Notes: generated from the letters alone by a model not told the origin. A stretch of 64,000 nucleotides of DNA from Kribbella capetownensis (GCF_004331485.1 NZ_SJKD01000001.1:372001-436000), one strand, 5' to 3'. Positions 32,880 to 41,903 are shown, counted from the stretch's first letter. A program made the numbers and translations.

Positions 32880-35726
32880 CTAGTTGGGTTCTTCGGTGAT
32901 GATCTGAGCGCCGAGGGTTTCGCGGAGGAGGTCGGTGTGGGAGCGGGAGTCGTCTTCCAGGACCACGTCGTCCTCGCCGATCGAGTCGGCTTCTTCCTCG
33001 GGGGTGAGGGGGACCTCTGGAGTCGCGGGGGCGGCCGCGGCTCGGCGGGCCTGCTCGGCGGCTACCGCGGCTTCCGCGGCACGGCGTTTGCTGGCTGCCT
33101 GCTCACGGCGATCGGGCGCCGGCCGGCGTGAGTCATCCCATGGATCAGGCTCTGGCGGTACGTCGTACTCCGGGTCCGGCGGCTCCTGTACGGCGATCGC
33201 ACCACCTGGACAGTCGGACCACTGCCCACTAGCACCGTTCGAGGCACCCCGCGAGCCCCGACCCGACGCCCCCGAGCCACCCACCGGCGCATCCCGAGAC
33301 GACCCCTGCGAGCCAGGACCGGGAGCCGTGCCTGCGCCAGGACCGGCACCTCCGCCAGGTGCACTGCCTGCACCGGGAGCACTGCCTGCTCCGGGAGCGG
33401 CGCCTGTCCCTGCCGCGGATCCTGGGCCGGTAGCGGCTGTGTCCGCTCCACTGGGTGCGGTCCCGTCAGAACCTGATGCGAGACCACCTACACCCGAGCC
33501 ACCTGGTCCGCCTACCCCGGCCGCACCAGCTGAGTCGGGTCCTCCGGCCGAGGTGGTGCCGCCGGTCGGACCAGTTGCCGTCGCAGGTCCAGCGCCCTGG
33601 CCGCCCGCGCTGCCCGCACCGCCAGGCGCACTGTTCGCACCGCCCGCACCACCGGTGCCAGGCGCGCCGCTCGCGCCGCCCGCGCTGGGCGCACCGCCCG
33701 GACCGCCCGCGGTAGGCGCACCGCTCGTGCCGCCTGCTCCGGGCGCTCCACCTGCGGGCGTGGTTGAGCCGCCGCCGGATTGGGGGCCGCCGGGGCGCGG
33801 CGCGGCTGGTTGGTGGCCGCCGCCTGCGCCTGGGTCGGTGGAGGGGTCGACTACTGCTTCCACGCGGCGGTTCAGGCCGATGGTGTCGATCATGGCTTGG
33901 CGGAGGATCTCGTCACTGCCAGACCGAGCGAAGCTCTCACGAGCGCCCGCGTTGACCAGCCCGAGCGTCAGAGTCTGGTCGTCTATGGCGATAACCTGCG
34001 CGTTCTGGCTCAGCATGATCCAGGCGAACCGGCGCTTGGCCTTCACAGCCTCCAGCACCTCAGGCCACAACCGCCTGATGTCCGCCAAACCCACAGCCCC
34101 ACCCGCCGGCGCCCCCGCAGCACTCGCACTCGCCGACGCCGGAGCTGACTCTGCAGGCGCGGACGGCGCCGACGTTCCCGACGATCCTGCGGGTTGACCT
34201 GCAGGTGGCTCCTGTCCCCAGGCACCCTTCCGGCTCGCCGAGCCGTCCCCACCAGCCGCATCCGCCCCGCCGGACGGCGTACCGCCCGCAGGCTCCCCAC
34301 CACCCGACGCCGGCCCGCCACCAGCGGCCGCTCGGGCTGCCGCACGACTGGCCGACGCGTTCGCAGGCGCTTCCGCGGACGCCGGCGACGCCACAGGCGC
34401 AACCGCAGCAGCCGACTGCGCACCCGCCGCACCCGATGGCGCAGCCGCAGCAGACTGCGCAGGCGCGGCGCCCGGCGGCACCGCAGCGGCACCGGACGGC
34501 GCTGCCGCGACACCAGACGGCGCGGTCGGAGCGGCTTCCGGCGTACCAACCGGCACACCGATCGTCAGGCGACGTTCCATCCGGTCCAGCCGGGCCTGAA
34601 TACCGTTGGTCGAGTCGTCGGCACCAGGCAGCAGCACCTTCGCGCAGATCAGCTCGAGCTGAAGCCGAGGAGCCGTAGCCCCACGCATCTCGAGCAGTCC
34701 AGCCGCAACGATGTCGGCCGCCCGGGTGAGCTCGGCCGCACCAATCCCCGCGGCCTGCGTCTGCAGCCGCTCGCCCTGGTCCTCCGCGGCCTCGATCAGG
34801 CCGGAGGCCACCGCGTTCGGCACGGCGGACAGTACGACGAGGTCGCGCAGCCGCCGGAGCAGATCCTCGGCGAACCGCTTCGGGTCCTGGCCGGTCTCGA
34901 TGACCTTCTCGACCGTCTCGAACACAGCCCTGCTGTCGTGCGCCGCGAACCCATCCACACACGCGTCCAGCAACGAGTCCGGCGTGAACCCGAGCAGCGC
35001 AACGGCCAGCTCGTACGTCACGCCGTCCGGCCCCGCACCACCGATCAACTGGTCAAGCACACTCAGCGAGTCACGCACCGAACCCGCGCCCGCGCGCACA
35101 ACCAGCGGCAGCGCGGCCGACTCGATCGCCACGCCTTCGGACTCGCACAACAAGGCCATGTAGTCGCCGAGCGCCTTCGGCGGGACCAGGCGGAACGGGT
35201 AGTGGTGGGTCCGGGACCGGATCGTCCCGATCACCTTGTCCGGCTCGGTGGTCGCGAAGATGAACTTGAGGTGCGGCGGCGGCTCCTCGACCAGCTTCAG
35301 CAGGGCGTTGAAGCCCTGCGTGGTCACCATATGCGCCTCGTCGATGATGTAGATCTTGTAGCGGCTCTCGACCGGCGCGAAGAACGCCCGCTCGCGCAGG
35401 TCGCGCGCGTCGTCGACACCACCGTGCGACGCGGCGTCGATCTCGATCACATCGATGCTGCCGGGACCGCCGCGCGCCAGGTCGGTGCAGGACTTGCAGA
35501 CCCCGCACGGCTCGGCGATCGGGCCCTTCTCGCAGTTGATGGCGCGGGCCAGGATCCGGGCGCTGGTGGTCTTGCCGCAGCCGCGCGGCCCGGAGAACAG
35601 ATAGGCGTGGTTGACCCGGTTGTTGCTCAGCGCGTTCCGCAGCGGCGCGGTGACATGGTCCTGACCGATCACCTCGGAGAACGTGTCCGGGCGATACCGG
35701 CGGTACAACGCAAGGGGTGCTTCCAC
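32880..35726 (-). CDS. dnaX: DNA polymerase III gamma/tau subunit
   Basis: Predicted 948 residues from GTG 35726 (VEAPLALYRRYRPDTFSEVIGQ); a longer upstream frame is not supported. It is the clamp-loader ATPase: Walker A in SGPRGCGKTTSARIL, the four-cysteine zinc finger CEKGPIAEPCGVCKSC, DEAH-type Walker B in IIDEAHMV, and sensor-1 in FATTEPDKV. Domain III ends about residue 410. From there to about 860 the protein is mainly Ala/Gly/Pro/Ser low complexity, broken by a folded piece (GLADIRRLWPEVLEAVKAKRRFAWIML), the tau alpha-contact domain. The C-terminus is charged (EEEADSIGEDDVVLEDDSRSHTDLLRETLGA). The length is well above the common 550-750 residues because of the repeats. Confidence 0.96.
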   Translation of the reverse strand: MEAPLALYRRYRPDTFSEVIGQDHVTAPLRNALSNNRVNHAYLFSGPRGCGKTTSARILARAINCEKGPIAEPCGVCKSCTDLARGGPGSIDVIEIDAASHGGVDDARDLRERAFFAPVESRYKIYIIDEAHMVTTQGFNALLKLVEEPPPHLKFIFATTEPDKVIGTIRSRTHHYPFRLVPPKALGDYMALLCESEGVAIESAALPLVVRAGAGSVRDSLSVLDQLIGGAGPDGVTYELAVALLGFTPDSLLDACVDGFAAHDSRAVFETVEKVIETGQDPKRFAEDLLRRLRDLVVLSAVPNAVASGLIEAAEDQGERLQTQAAGIGAAELTRAADIVAAGLLEMRGATAPRLQLELICAKVLLPGADDSTNGIQARLDRMERRLTIGVPVGTPEAAPTAPSGVAAAPSGAAAVPPGAAPAQSAAAAPSGAAGAQSAAAVAPVASPASAEAPANASASRAAARAAAGGGPASGGGEPAGGTPSGGADAAGGDGSASRKGAWGQEPPAGQPAGSSGTSAPSAPAESAPASASASAAGAPAGGAVGLADIRRLWPEVLEAVKAKRRFAWIMLSQNAQVIAIDDQTLTLGLVNAGARESFARSGSDEILRQAMIDTIGLNRRVEAVVDPSTDPGAGGGHQPAAPRPGGPQSGGGSTTPAGGAPGAGGTSGAPTAGGPGGAPSAGGASGAPGTGGAGGANSAPGGAGSAGGQGAGPATATGPTGGTTSAGGPDSAGAAGVGGPGGSGVGGLASGSDGTAPSGADTAATGPGSAAGTGAAPGAGSAPGAGSAPGGGAGPGAGTAPGPGSQGSSRDAPVGGSGASGRGSRGASNGASGQWSDCPGGAIAVQEPPDPEYDVPPEPDPWDDSRRPAPDRREQAASKRRAAEAAVAAEQARRAAAAPATPEVPLTPEEEADSIGEDDVVLEDDSRSHTDLLRETLGAQIITEEPN
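33300..33780. repeat. degenerate Gly/Ala/Pro-coding repeats in dnaX
   Basis: Short degenerate tandem units encode G-(A/S/T)-P-G-A/G-A-G type repeats in the tau part of dnaX, for example several near-identical copies of a GCACTGCCTGCACCGGGAGC-like unit around 33360-33410 and again at 33600-33750. They have no direct/spacer regularity of a CRISPR and are in frame with dnaX. Confidence 0.6.
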
Positions 35727-35840
35727 GCCCGCAACCCTAGCGCCGCCGCCCGACAATTCCTCCCCCGCGCCGTGCCGCCGCGAACTTCGGTCCGGCAACG
35801 CGCGTCCTGTCGCTCACAATCGCACAACTGGGGGGAACAG

Positions 35841-36600
35841 ATGAAGGGACGACGGACAGGGCAGTACGACGGACAGCGCGGGACCAAGTGGGGCATCGTG
35901 CTCGCGACCGCGGCAGTGGCACTGCTCCTGACAGCCGCTCAGGCAACCACGAGCACAGCAAGCACTTCAGCGGTCGACGCTACAGCGGCCGCCTGCCGCA
36001 TCGATGCAGGAGGCGTGAGCTCCACAGGGATCATCTGTCGCACTTGTTCGTGAGCAGTCGACCGGTGACCCGCCAAGACCAGCTCCGCGCGCGGGGAGTC
36101 TTCGCGCCCGGCCAGGTCAGGCTCAGCACCCAGGACCGGCCGTACGAGGTCATCATCGACCGGGTGGCGGCGGCTGGGACCGCTGGATCATCACGGGCAC
36201 GACGAACCGCGCAGCGTCGTACCCAGGCTTCGCCGGTGTGAAGGCCATGACGCTGCTCAGCCGGACGTCGACGTACGACACCTTGCTGATGACGATGCGC
36301 AACGGCGCGCTCTACACCGTCCACATCCCGCTGACCACGCCGATGCGTCCGGTGCTGAAGGTGGTCCGCAGCTCGACGTGGCAGGGATTCGAGACGCTGA
36401 TGGCCAGCCGCTGCGGTCAGTACGGGACGCTCCTGCTCGGCATCGACAAGGACACCGGGTCCGGATACCTGTACGCCGTTGGTCACGCGAACGGCACCGC
36501 CACGGTGATCCAGAGCATCGGCAAGGTCCCGGGCACGCTCGCCGACGCGGTCGCGTTCCGCTGGGCGCAACAGACCGAGCAGCCGCTCTTCAGTGAGTGA
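35841..36600 (+). pseudogene. secreted protein gene with two apparent frameshifts
   Basis: Three consecutive frames together describe one protein. Frame one (ATG 35841) gives a signal peptide, TKWGIVLATAAVALLLTAAQA, then CRIDAGGVSSTG, and ends at 36053. Another frame continues as DHLSHLFVSSRPVTRQDQL and GQVRLSTQDRPYEVIIDRV up to about 36165. The third continues as GGGWDRWIITGTTNRAASYPGFAG and then MTLLSRTSTYDTLLMTMRNGALYTV, VGHANGTATVIQSIGKV and FRWAQQTEQPLFSE, to TGA 36598-36600. Indels near 36020-36030 and in the GGGTGGCGGCGGCTGGG tract near 36165 would restore about 250 residues. The product looks like a small secreted beta-propeller-like protein; no family named. Confidence 0.65.
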
Positions 36601-36615
36601 GCATACGATCCGAAG

Positions 36616-37440
36616 ATGACTACTGGGGACGAGAAGCAGCAGGCGGTCATCAAGCGAGCAGGCAGCGAGTTGCCTGCGGACGAACGGATCCTGGCGGTCT
36701 ACCTGGTCGGAAGCTACGGCACCGGCCAGGCGGACCGCTTCAGCGACGTCGACGTGCACTGCGTCGTCACCGACGAGAGCGTCGGCTGGTTCGAGGAGAA
36801 CTGGCTCGAGCCGATGACCGCGCTGACCGGGCCGACGGTGTGGGCGGACCGCATCCCCGGCCTGGTCGGCGGACTCGGCATCACACCCGACTGGCTGCAT
36901 GTCGATCTCGTCATCCACCCGCTCAGCTCGTTCGATCGCTTGCAGTACGACGGGGTGCGGGTGCTGTTCGACCGGGACGGCACCTTGTTCCCGGACGGCG
37001 ACATCCCTGCAAAAGAAGGGCTTCCCGGTACGCCGTACTGGCCCGAAGGCCCGGTGAACCTCTTCTTCTACTTCCTCGGGAACCTCGTCACGGTGCTCGG
37101 CCGGGACGAACGCATCGTCGGCAACCAAGGCGTCGGCGCGGTCCGGGATCAGCTGATCAACCTCATGCTGGCCGAGCGCGGAGTACGCCGTACCGGTGGA
37201 GCCAAACGCCTCAACGCGTTGCTGTCCGACGAGCAACGCGCCGCGCTGGAGGCGATCCCGGCGGCGGGCTCCGATCCGGCCGGGATCATCGCCGCCAACC
37301 AGTACATCTGCCGGCAGTTCATCGAGCGTGGCACCGCCCTGGCGCAGGTGACCGGTGAACGCTGGCCGGCCGAGTTCGTCGACGCGACCCTGGCGCACCT
37401 GCGCAACCACTTCGGCGTCGAGTTCTACTCCTCCAGGTGA
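36616..37440 (+). CDS. nucleotidyltransferase-domain protein
   Basis: 274 residues. The Pol-beta-type nucleotidyltransferase core is visible as VYLVGSYGTGQADRFSDVDVHCVVTD (GS-x-x-x-G and the D-x-D metal pair), with a third acidic residue in WLHVDLVIHPL. The helical C-terminal part (GAVRDQLINLMLAERG) resembles aminoglycoside adenylyltransferase-like proteins. It may modify small molecules or proteins; resistance to an antibiotic is possible but unproven. It starts 15 bases after the frameshifted secreted gene, and its end overlaps the convergent acyl-CoA ligase gene by 16 bases. Confidence 0.8.
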   Translation: MTTGDEKQQAVIKRAGSELPADERILAVYLVGSYGTGQADRFSDVDVHCVVTDESVGWFEENWLEPMTALTGPTVWADRIPGLVGGLGITPDWLHVDLVIHPLSSFDRLQYDGVRVLFDRDGTLFPDGDIPAKEGLPGTPYWPEGPVNLFFYFLGNLVTVLGRDERIVGNQGVGAVRDQLINLMLAERGVRRTGGAKRLNALLSDEQRAALEAIPAAGSDPAGIIAANQYICRQFIERGTALAQVTGERWPAEFVDATLAHLRNHFGVEFYSSR

Positions 37441-39053
37441 TAGTCGGCGAAGCGCGTCCGTAGGTCCTTCTTGGAGAACTTGCCGACCGACGTCTTCGGC
37501 ACCTCGTCGATGAACTCGACGGCGTCCGGGAGCCACCACTTGGCGACCTGCGGGCGGAGGTACTCGAGGATCTCGTCGCCGGTGACGGTGGCGCCTTCCT
37601 GCAGGACCACGCAGGCCAGCGGACGTTCGTCCCACTTGGGATGACGTACGCCGATGACGGCCGCCTCCTTGACGTCGGGGTGAGCCATCAGCAGGTTCTC
37701 CAGCTCGACGGAGCTGATCCACTCACCGCCGGACTTGACCAGGTCCTTGGTGCGGTCGACCAGGCGGACCGAGCCGAACCTGTCGATGGCGGCGACGTCG
37801 CCGGTCTTCATCCAGCCGTCCTCCGTGGTCAGCTGGACCGGCTCGTCGGGCTGGTAGTACTCGGCCGCGATCCACGGACCGCAGACCTGCAGTTCGCCGG
37901 TCGCCTCGTCGTCCCACGGCAGCGGCGTGATCGACCCCGGCTCGACGATCCGCACCTGGACACCAGGCAGCGGCAGCCCTTGCCGCGATCGCAGATGTGC
38001 CTGCTCGTCCTCGGCCAGGTCCCTGTTCCGGGCCGGTACGTGCGAGGCCGTCGCCACCGGGCTCGTCTCGGTCATCCCCCACGCCTGCAGGATCGGCCGG
38101 CCGAGCTTCTCCCGGAACGCCTCGGACAACGCCAGCGGTACGGCGGACCCACCACACGGGATCCGGCGGAGCTTGGGAAGCTCGACACCGTCCAGCAGCG
38201 GCAACACGCCCTGCCAGATCGTCGGCACACCCGCCGACAGCGTGACCTCTTGTTCCTGCAGCAGTTTGAGGATCCCCTGCGGAGTCATGTCCGGACCCGG
38301 GAAGACCAGGCTCGCCCCGGCCATCGGCGCCGCGTGCGCGAGACCCCAGGCGTTCGCGTGGAACATCGGCACGACCGGCATCACCGTGTCCGTCTCGTCC
38401 AGCCCGATCCCGGCGTTCGTCAGTACGCCGATCGAGTGCAGCCAGGTGGACCGGTGCGAATACACCACGCCCTTCGGGTTGCCCGTCGTACCGCTCGTGT
38501 AACACATCGCGGCGGCCTGGTTCTCGTCCTCGACGTGGAACTCGACCGGCTCGGCCGCGGCCAGCAGTACCTCGTAGTCGTGGAACCGCGGGTCGTCCGG
38601 CACCTCCAAACGGTCCGCGCCGGCAGGCAGGTCGTCCATCACCACGATGTGACGAAGCAGCGGCAGGCGATCGAGCAGCGGCAGGAAGAGCCCGAGCAGG
38701 GACCGGTCGACGAACACGACCTCGTCCTCGGCATGGTTTGCGATGTAGACGACCTGGTCCGGGAAGAGCCTGATGTTCAGCGTGTGCAGGACGCGGCCGG
38801 TGCAGGGCGCGGCGAAGTACAGCTCGAGGTGGCGGCCGGAGTTCCAGGCGAAGGTCCCCACCCGTCCGTCCGCGCTGATGCCCAGTGTGTCGAGGACGCC
38901 GCCTAGCCGTCTGGTCCGGTCGGCCCACTCGCCGTACGTGAGCTTCGCCGGCGCCGGACCGCCGGTGTAGACGGTCTTGTCCGGGTAGAACTGCTCGGCC
39001 CGGAGAAAGATGCTGTCCAAGGACAGCTGGAAGTTCTGCATCAGACCCTTCAT
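37425..39053 (-). CDS. long-chain/medium-chain fatty acid-CoA ligase
   Basis: A 542-residue AMP-forming acyl-CoA synthetase (ATP + fatty acid + CoA to acyl-CoA + AMP + PPi). Motif I is [11 protein letters not shown], motif II is [12 protein letters not shown], and [40 protein letters not shown] carries the hinge and A8 loop. The C-terminal catalytic lysine lies in [13 protein letters not shown]. The start is taken at ATG 39053 ([16 protein letters not shown]); the internal MQNFQ is an alternative. It is divergent from the lactonase operon, with a 96-base spacer containing the MarR-type operator, so it may share that control. Confidence 0.92.
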   Translation of the reverse strand: MKGLMQNFQLSLDSIFLRAEQFYPDKTVYTGGPAPAKLTYGEWADRTRRLGGVLDTLGISADGRVGTFAWNSGRHLELYFAAPCTGRVLHTLNIRLFPDQVVYIANHAEDEVVFVDRSLLGLFLPLLDRLPLLRHIVVMDDLPAGADRLEVPDDPRFHDYEVLLAAAEPVEFHVEDENQAAAMCYTSGTTGNPKGVVYSHRSTWLHSIGVLTNAGIGLDETDTVMPVVPMFHANAWGLAHAAPMAGASLVFPGPDMTPQGILKLLQEQEVTLSAGVPTIWQGVLPLLDGVELPKLRRIPCGGSAVPLALSEAFREKLGRPILQAWGMTETSPVATASHVPARNRDLAEDEQAHLRSRQGLPLPGVQVRIVEPGSITPLPWDDEATGELQVCGPWIAAEYYQPDEPVQLTTEDGWMKTGDVAAIDRFGSVRLVDRTKDLVKSGGEWISSVELENLLMAHPDVKEAAVIGVRHPKWDERPLACVVLQEGATVTGDEILEYLRPQVAKWWLPDAVEFIDEVPKTSVGKFSKKDLRTRFADYHLEE

Positions 39054-39114
39054 GCAGACACTGTGCCAGCGATGCTGTCAGCTTGGCCACGATCCCGCGG
39101 GTGTCGCGAGACAG

Positions 39115-39142
39115 TTGACACGACATACATGTCGTGTAATCT
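39115..39142 (+). promoter_or_regulatory. sigma-70-type promoter of the lactonase operon
   Basis: TTGACA at 39115-39120 is a perfect -35, followed after 16 bases by TAATCT at 39137-39142, a good -10. Transcription should begin at about 39149-39150, which is the ATG itself, so the mRNA is probably leaderless. No Shine-Dalgarno precedes the ATG, in agreement. Confidence 0.7.
39118..39137. promoter_or_regulatory. MarR-type operator, 9-base perfect inverted repeat
   Basis: ACACGACAT-AC-ATGTCGTGT: perfect 9-base arms around a 2-base centre, lying between and overlapping the -35 and -10 boxes of the lactonase promoter. Size and symmetry are as expected for MarR dimers, and a MarR gene is second in the operon. 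Autoregulation is the likely meaning. Confidence 0.7.
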
Positions 39143-39149
39143 ATTGCTC

Positions 39150-40013
39150 ATGCCGACGATCGACCGGGTGTCCGTGGTGAGCACAGGCACCGTCAAGATC
39201 CGGCCCGAACATGTCGGACCGACGACCAAGAACCTCTATGTCTGGCTCGCGACCTCACGAGAGTGGACGCAGCCGCGACCCGTCAACGCATACGTCGTGC
39301 AGCACGCCGACGGACTGGTGCTGTTCGACACCGGGCAGGACCGCGCGTCCGTGACCGATCCCGGGTACTTCCCCGGCGGCCTGAACGGGGTGGTCTACGA
39401 CCGGCTGGCACAGTTCGAGATCGGTCCGGAGCAGACGCTGACCCGGCAGCTGGCCGCGATCGGGTACGACATCCGCGACGTCCACACCGCAGTCCTGTCC
39501 CACCTCCACCAGGACCACATCGGCGGATTGCCCGAGCTCGCACACGCCCGCATCGTGATCAGCGAACCCGAGTGGACCTCGATGCGCAGGCCGCTCGCAG
39601 CCGCCCGCGGTTTCCTCCGCTCCCACATCGAGCTGCCCGGCCTGCGCTGGGACCTGATCCGCCCCGAACCACTCGACGACTCCACGATCGCGCCGTTCAG
39701 CGCCGGGCACGACCTGTTCGGTGACGGCAGTCTGGTCCTGCTACCGACGCCCGGGCACACGCCTGGATCCCTGTCCTTGCTGGTCCGCCGCCCCGAGGGG
39801 CCGCCGCTGTTGATGGTCGGCGATCTCACGTACGACGCCAACCTGCTGGCCGCTGGTGAGATCCCGGGAGTCGGATCCAGGTCTGCGCTCCGGCGTACCG
39901 TTGCCCAGGTCAACGAACTGCGAGCGTTGCACCCGGACCTCGTCGTACTGGCCGCGCATGACCCGGCGGCAGCTGGGCTGCTCGCCCGCGCGGTCCCAGC
40001 GGGGGCGGCGTGA
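39150..40013 (+). CDS. metallo-beta-lactamase-fold lactonase-like hydrolase
   Basis: Predicted 287 residues from ATG 39150 (MPTIDRVSVVSTGTV); the frame extends further upstream through the promoter and is not used. The dinuclear metal site is SHLHQDHIGG (H-x-H-x-D-H), with a later His in LLPTPGHTPGS and an Asp in MVGDLTYDANLL. This matches the AiiA/N-acyl homoserine lactonase-like branch. The substrate is probably a lactone or ester, not necessarily a homoserine lactone. First gene of an operon with MarR and SRPBCC genes; GTG of the MarR gene overlaps its stop by four bases. Confidence 0.85.
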   Translation: MPTIDRVSVVSTGTVKIRPEHVGPTTKNLYVWLATSREWTQPRPVNAYVVQHADGLVLFDTGQDRASVTDPGYFPGGLNGVVYDRLAQFEIGPEQTLTRQLAAIGYDIRDVHTAVLSHLHQDHIGGLPELAHARIVISEPEWTSMRRPLAAARGFLRSHIELPGLRWDLIRPEPLDDSTIAPFSAGHDLFGDGSLVLLPTPGHTPGSLSLLVRRPEGPPLLMVGDLTYDANLLAAGEIPGVGSRSALRRTVAQVNELRALHPDLVVLAAHDPAAAGLLARAVPAGAA

Positions 40014-40477
40014 AGGCGGCGGAAGAACTGCGCTACCTGATCCTCGCGATCCAACGCGAGGGCAACCGACTGCTGGCTGCGGAACTGCGGCCGCTCGGGG
40101 TGACGCCTTCGCAGGCCGAGGTGCTGCGGGTGCTGCGCGACCACGGGCCGCTCACCCTCAGCGCCCTCGGCGGCCTGCTCGTCTGCGAGACGGGCAACAG
40201 CCCGAGCCGCTTGGTGGATCGGCTGGTCGCGCAGGGCCTGGTCCAACGCGACACGGATCCATCGGACCGGCGCTACCTCGCCCTCAGCCTGACCGCGGAA
40301 GGCCGCAAGCTCAGCCAACGAATCGTCGCGGCCGAAACCGTTCTGCACAAGGCGATCGACGACCTCGTCGCCGATCAGCCTGTTGATCAAACCATCGAAA
40401 CGCTGCGGGTGCTGGCCGGCGCCTTCCCCGCCGGTGAGGCCCTCGCCCGGCGCCGCGCAGCAGAACAGGACACCTGA
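40010..40477 (+). CDS. MarR-family transcriptional regulator
   Basis: 155 residues from GTG 40010, overlapping the lactonase stop by four bases (GTGA). Winged-helix core: LTLSALGGLLVCETGNSPSRLVDRLVAQGLVQRDTDPSDRRYLALSLTAEGRK, with the typical D-x-R-x wing. It should bind the palindrome at 39118-39137 and release it on ligand binding, inducing the lactonase and SRPBCC genes. The ligand is unknown; a lactone or aromatic compound would be usual for this family. Confidence 0.9.
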   Translation: MKAAEELRYLILAIQREGNRLLAAELRPLGVTPSQAEVLRVLRDHGPLTLSALGGLLVCETGNSPSRLVDRLVAQGLVQRDTDPSDRRYLALSLTAEGRKLSQRIVAAETVLHKAIDDLVADQPVDQTIETLRVLAGAFPAGEALARRRAAEQDT

Positions 40478-40478
40478 A

Positions 40479-40889
40479 ATGGAACAAGCGACCCTCTCCA
40501 TCCCAGCCGACCGCGACACGATCCGCGCCGTACTCCTCGACGTACTCGCACTGCCCGAGTGGAACGAGGCGTTCGTCTCCCTCTCCGGCCCAGCTGTGCC
40601 TACTGTCGGAACGCCGTACACACTTCAGGTCCGCCCGGGGCTCAGCGGCCGGTTGGAGTACGCCGCAATCGAGCCGGACCGCATCGAGATCCACTGGCAA
40701 GTCCCCGGCTTCCGCGAATCCGGCATCTGGACCATCGCCGACTCCGGCCAGGTAACCCACACCTTCACCCAATCCGGCCCCCTCGCCGCTGTGTTGAAGC
40801 CCGCCTACCGCGGAATCGCCCACGTCCGCCTCAACCGCCTCGCGACTCGGGTTCAGCGACTCCTGACACGGAAGGCTGGTCGCGCCTAA
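40479..40889 (+). CDS. SRPBCC-family (START-like) protein
   Basis: Predicted 136 residues from ATG 40479, one base after the MarR stop. The helix-grip fold is seen as MEQATLSIPADRDTIRAVLLDVLALPEWN, EPDRIEIHWQVPGFRESGIWTIADSG and a C-terminal helix RLNRLATRVQRLLTR. SRPBCC proteins bind or cyclise hydrophobic ligands. Third gene of the MarR operon; it could bind the product or substrate of the lactonase. Ten bases separate it from the alpha/beta-hydrolase gene, which may be in the same transcript. Confidence 0.75.
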   Translation: MEQATLSIPADRDTIRAVLLDVLALPEWNEAFVSLSGPAVPTVGTPYTLQVRPGLSGRLEYAAIEPDRIEIHWQVPGFRESGIWTIADSGQVTHTFTQSGPLAAVLKPAYRGIAHVRLNRLATRVQRLLTRKAGRA

Positions 40890-40899
40890 TCTTGCGGGC

Positions 40900-41757
40900 A
40901 TGCTGATCGAGGTCCGTGACACCAGGCTGTACGTCGACCGACGCGGCCCCGAGGACGCACCGCCAGTGCTCTTCCTGCACGGCGGTCCGGGAGCCGGGTC
41001 GTACGACTTCATGTCGTTCCAGGGTGACCGGCTCGCCGAGCAACTCCACGTCGTCGGCGTCGACCAGCGCGGCGTACAGCAATCCGATCCCCTCACCGGA
41101 CCGGTCACGGAACACGACCTGATCGCCGACTTCGAGGCACTCCGCGAGACGCTCGGCCTGGAGAAGTGGTCGATCCTCGGGCATTCGTACGGCGGTCGCC
41201 TGGCCGTCCGGTACGCCGTGATGCATCCCGAGGCCGTCACCAAGGTCATGTTCGAGAACCCGGGCTGGGACATGGTCCTTGCCACCGACACCTTGCTGAA
41301 GGCCGCGCTGCCGCTGCTCCCCGGCGTCGAGATCCCGCCCCACACCGGGCCCGCGACCAAACAGATGTGGGACGAACGCGTCGCCCTCCTCGGCCGCCTC
41401 GGCGACCGCCGGATGGAGATCTACCTCGGCCCCGACACGAAGACCCTCGCCCTCCCGTCCGACACCGAACTCCCCGAAGAAATCCAATCCCGCGCTGCCC
41501 GCTTCTCCGACGAGATCACCCGCACCGCCGACTTCGCCGAATCACCCCTGCCACTGTTCGCGAAGATCACCCAACCCGCTCTCCTCATCAAAGGCGAACA
41601 CGACCCGGCAACCAGCGCCGAAGAAATCGCCCGCTTCCAGTCGGATGTCCCCCACGGCACGTACTACTTCGCCCCAGGCGCCGGCCACTTCGTCCACGCA
41701 GAACAACCAGCAACCTTCACCAACCTAATCACCGACTTCGTCCTCACCCCCGCTTAA
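40900..41757 (+). CDS. alpha/beta hydrolase, proline iminopeptidase-like
   Basis: A 285-residue alpha/beta hydrolase. The oxyanion segment is FLHGGPGAGSYDF, the nucleophile elbow is GHSYGG (Ser), the acid is in IKGEHDPATS, and the His is in APGAGHFVHAEQP. HGGPG is typical of the S33/proline iminopeptidase branch, but the substrate can be any small ester or amide. ATG 40900 comes ten bases after the SRPBCC gene, so it is likely part of the MarR-controlled operon. The TAA stop lies inside the left arm of a 17-base inverted repeat. Confidence 0.85.
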   Translation: MLIEVRDTRLYVDRRGPEDAPPVLFLHGGPGAGSYDFMSFQGDRLAEQLHVVGVDQRGVQQSDPLTGPVTEHDLIADFEALRETLGLEKWSILGHSYGGRLAVRYAVMHPEAVTKVMFENPGWDMVLATDTLLKAALPLLPGVEIPPHTGPATKQMWDERVALLGRLGDRRMEIYLGPDTKTLALPSDTELPEEIQSRAARFSDEITRTADFAESPLPLFAKITQPALLIKGEHDPATSAEEIARFQSDVPHGTYYFAPGAGHFVHAEQPATFTNLITDFVLTPA

Positions 41758-41844
41758 GGACAGGAGGTAGTCGGCTCGCCGACCGACGCCGCCGCCTGGA
41801 CCGCACCCACACCGCCGCCCGGAGGCCACTACCTCCTGTCCTTA
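41755..41844. repeat. 17-base perfect inverted repeat with 56-base centre
   Basis: TAAGGACAGGAGGTAGT (41755-41771) is repeated in inverse orientation at 41828-41844. The arm starts at the stop codon of the hydrolase gene. The centre is GC-rich and contains a smaller hairpin, GTCGG-CTCG-CCGAC. No T-run follows on the plus strand. It may be an unusually long terminator, an attenuator, or a small palindromic mobile repeat. Confidence 0.6.
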
Positions 41845-41903
41845 GCGCCACACACCGAGCGGGTGGGAGCGACCGCGAACACGCGGCCGTCGACCACATG
41901 CCT

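Noticed and set aside
33300..33780. Repeats that might be a CRISPR or minisatellite element
   Set aside because: The units are degenerate, in frame with dnaX, without regular unique spacers. They encode the Gly/Ala/Pro tether.
34194..36053. Long plus-strand open frame antisense to dnaX (about 619 codons)
   Set aside because: It mirrors the low-complexity and core coding sequence of dnaX on the other strand, is Arg/Pro/His-rich, and has no domain. Such antisense frames are expected in high-GC genes.
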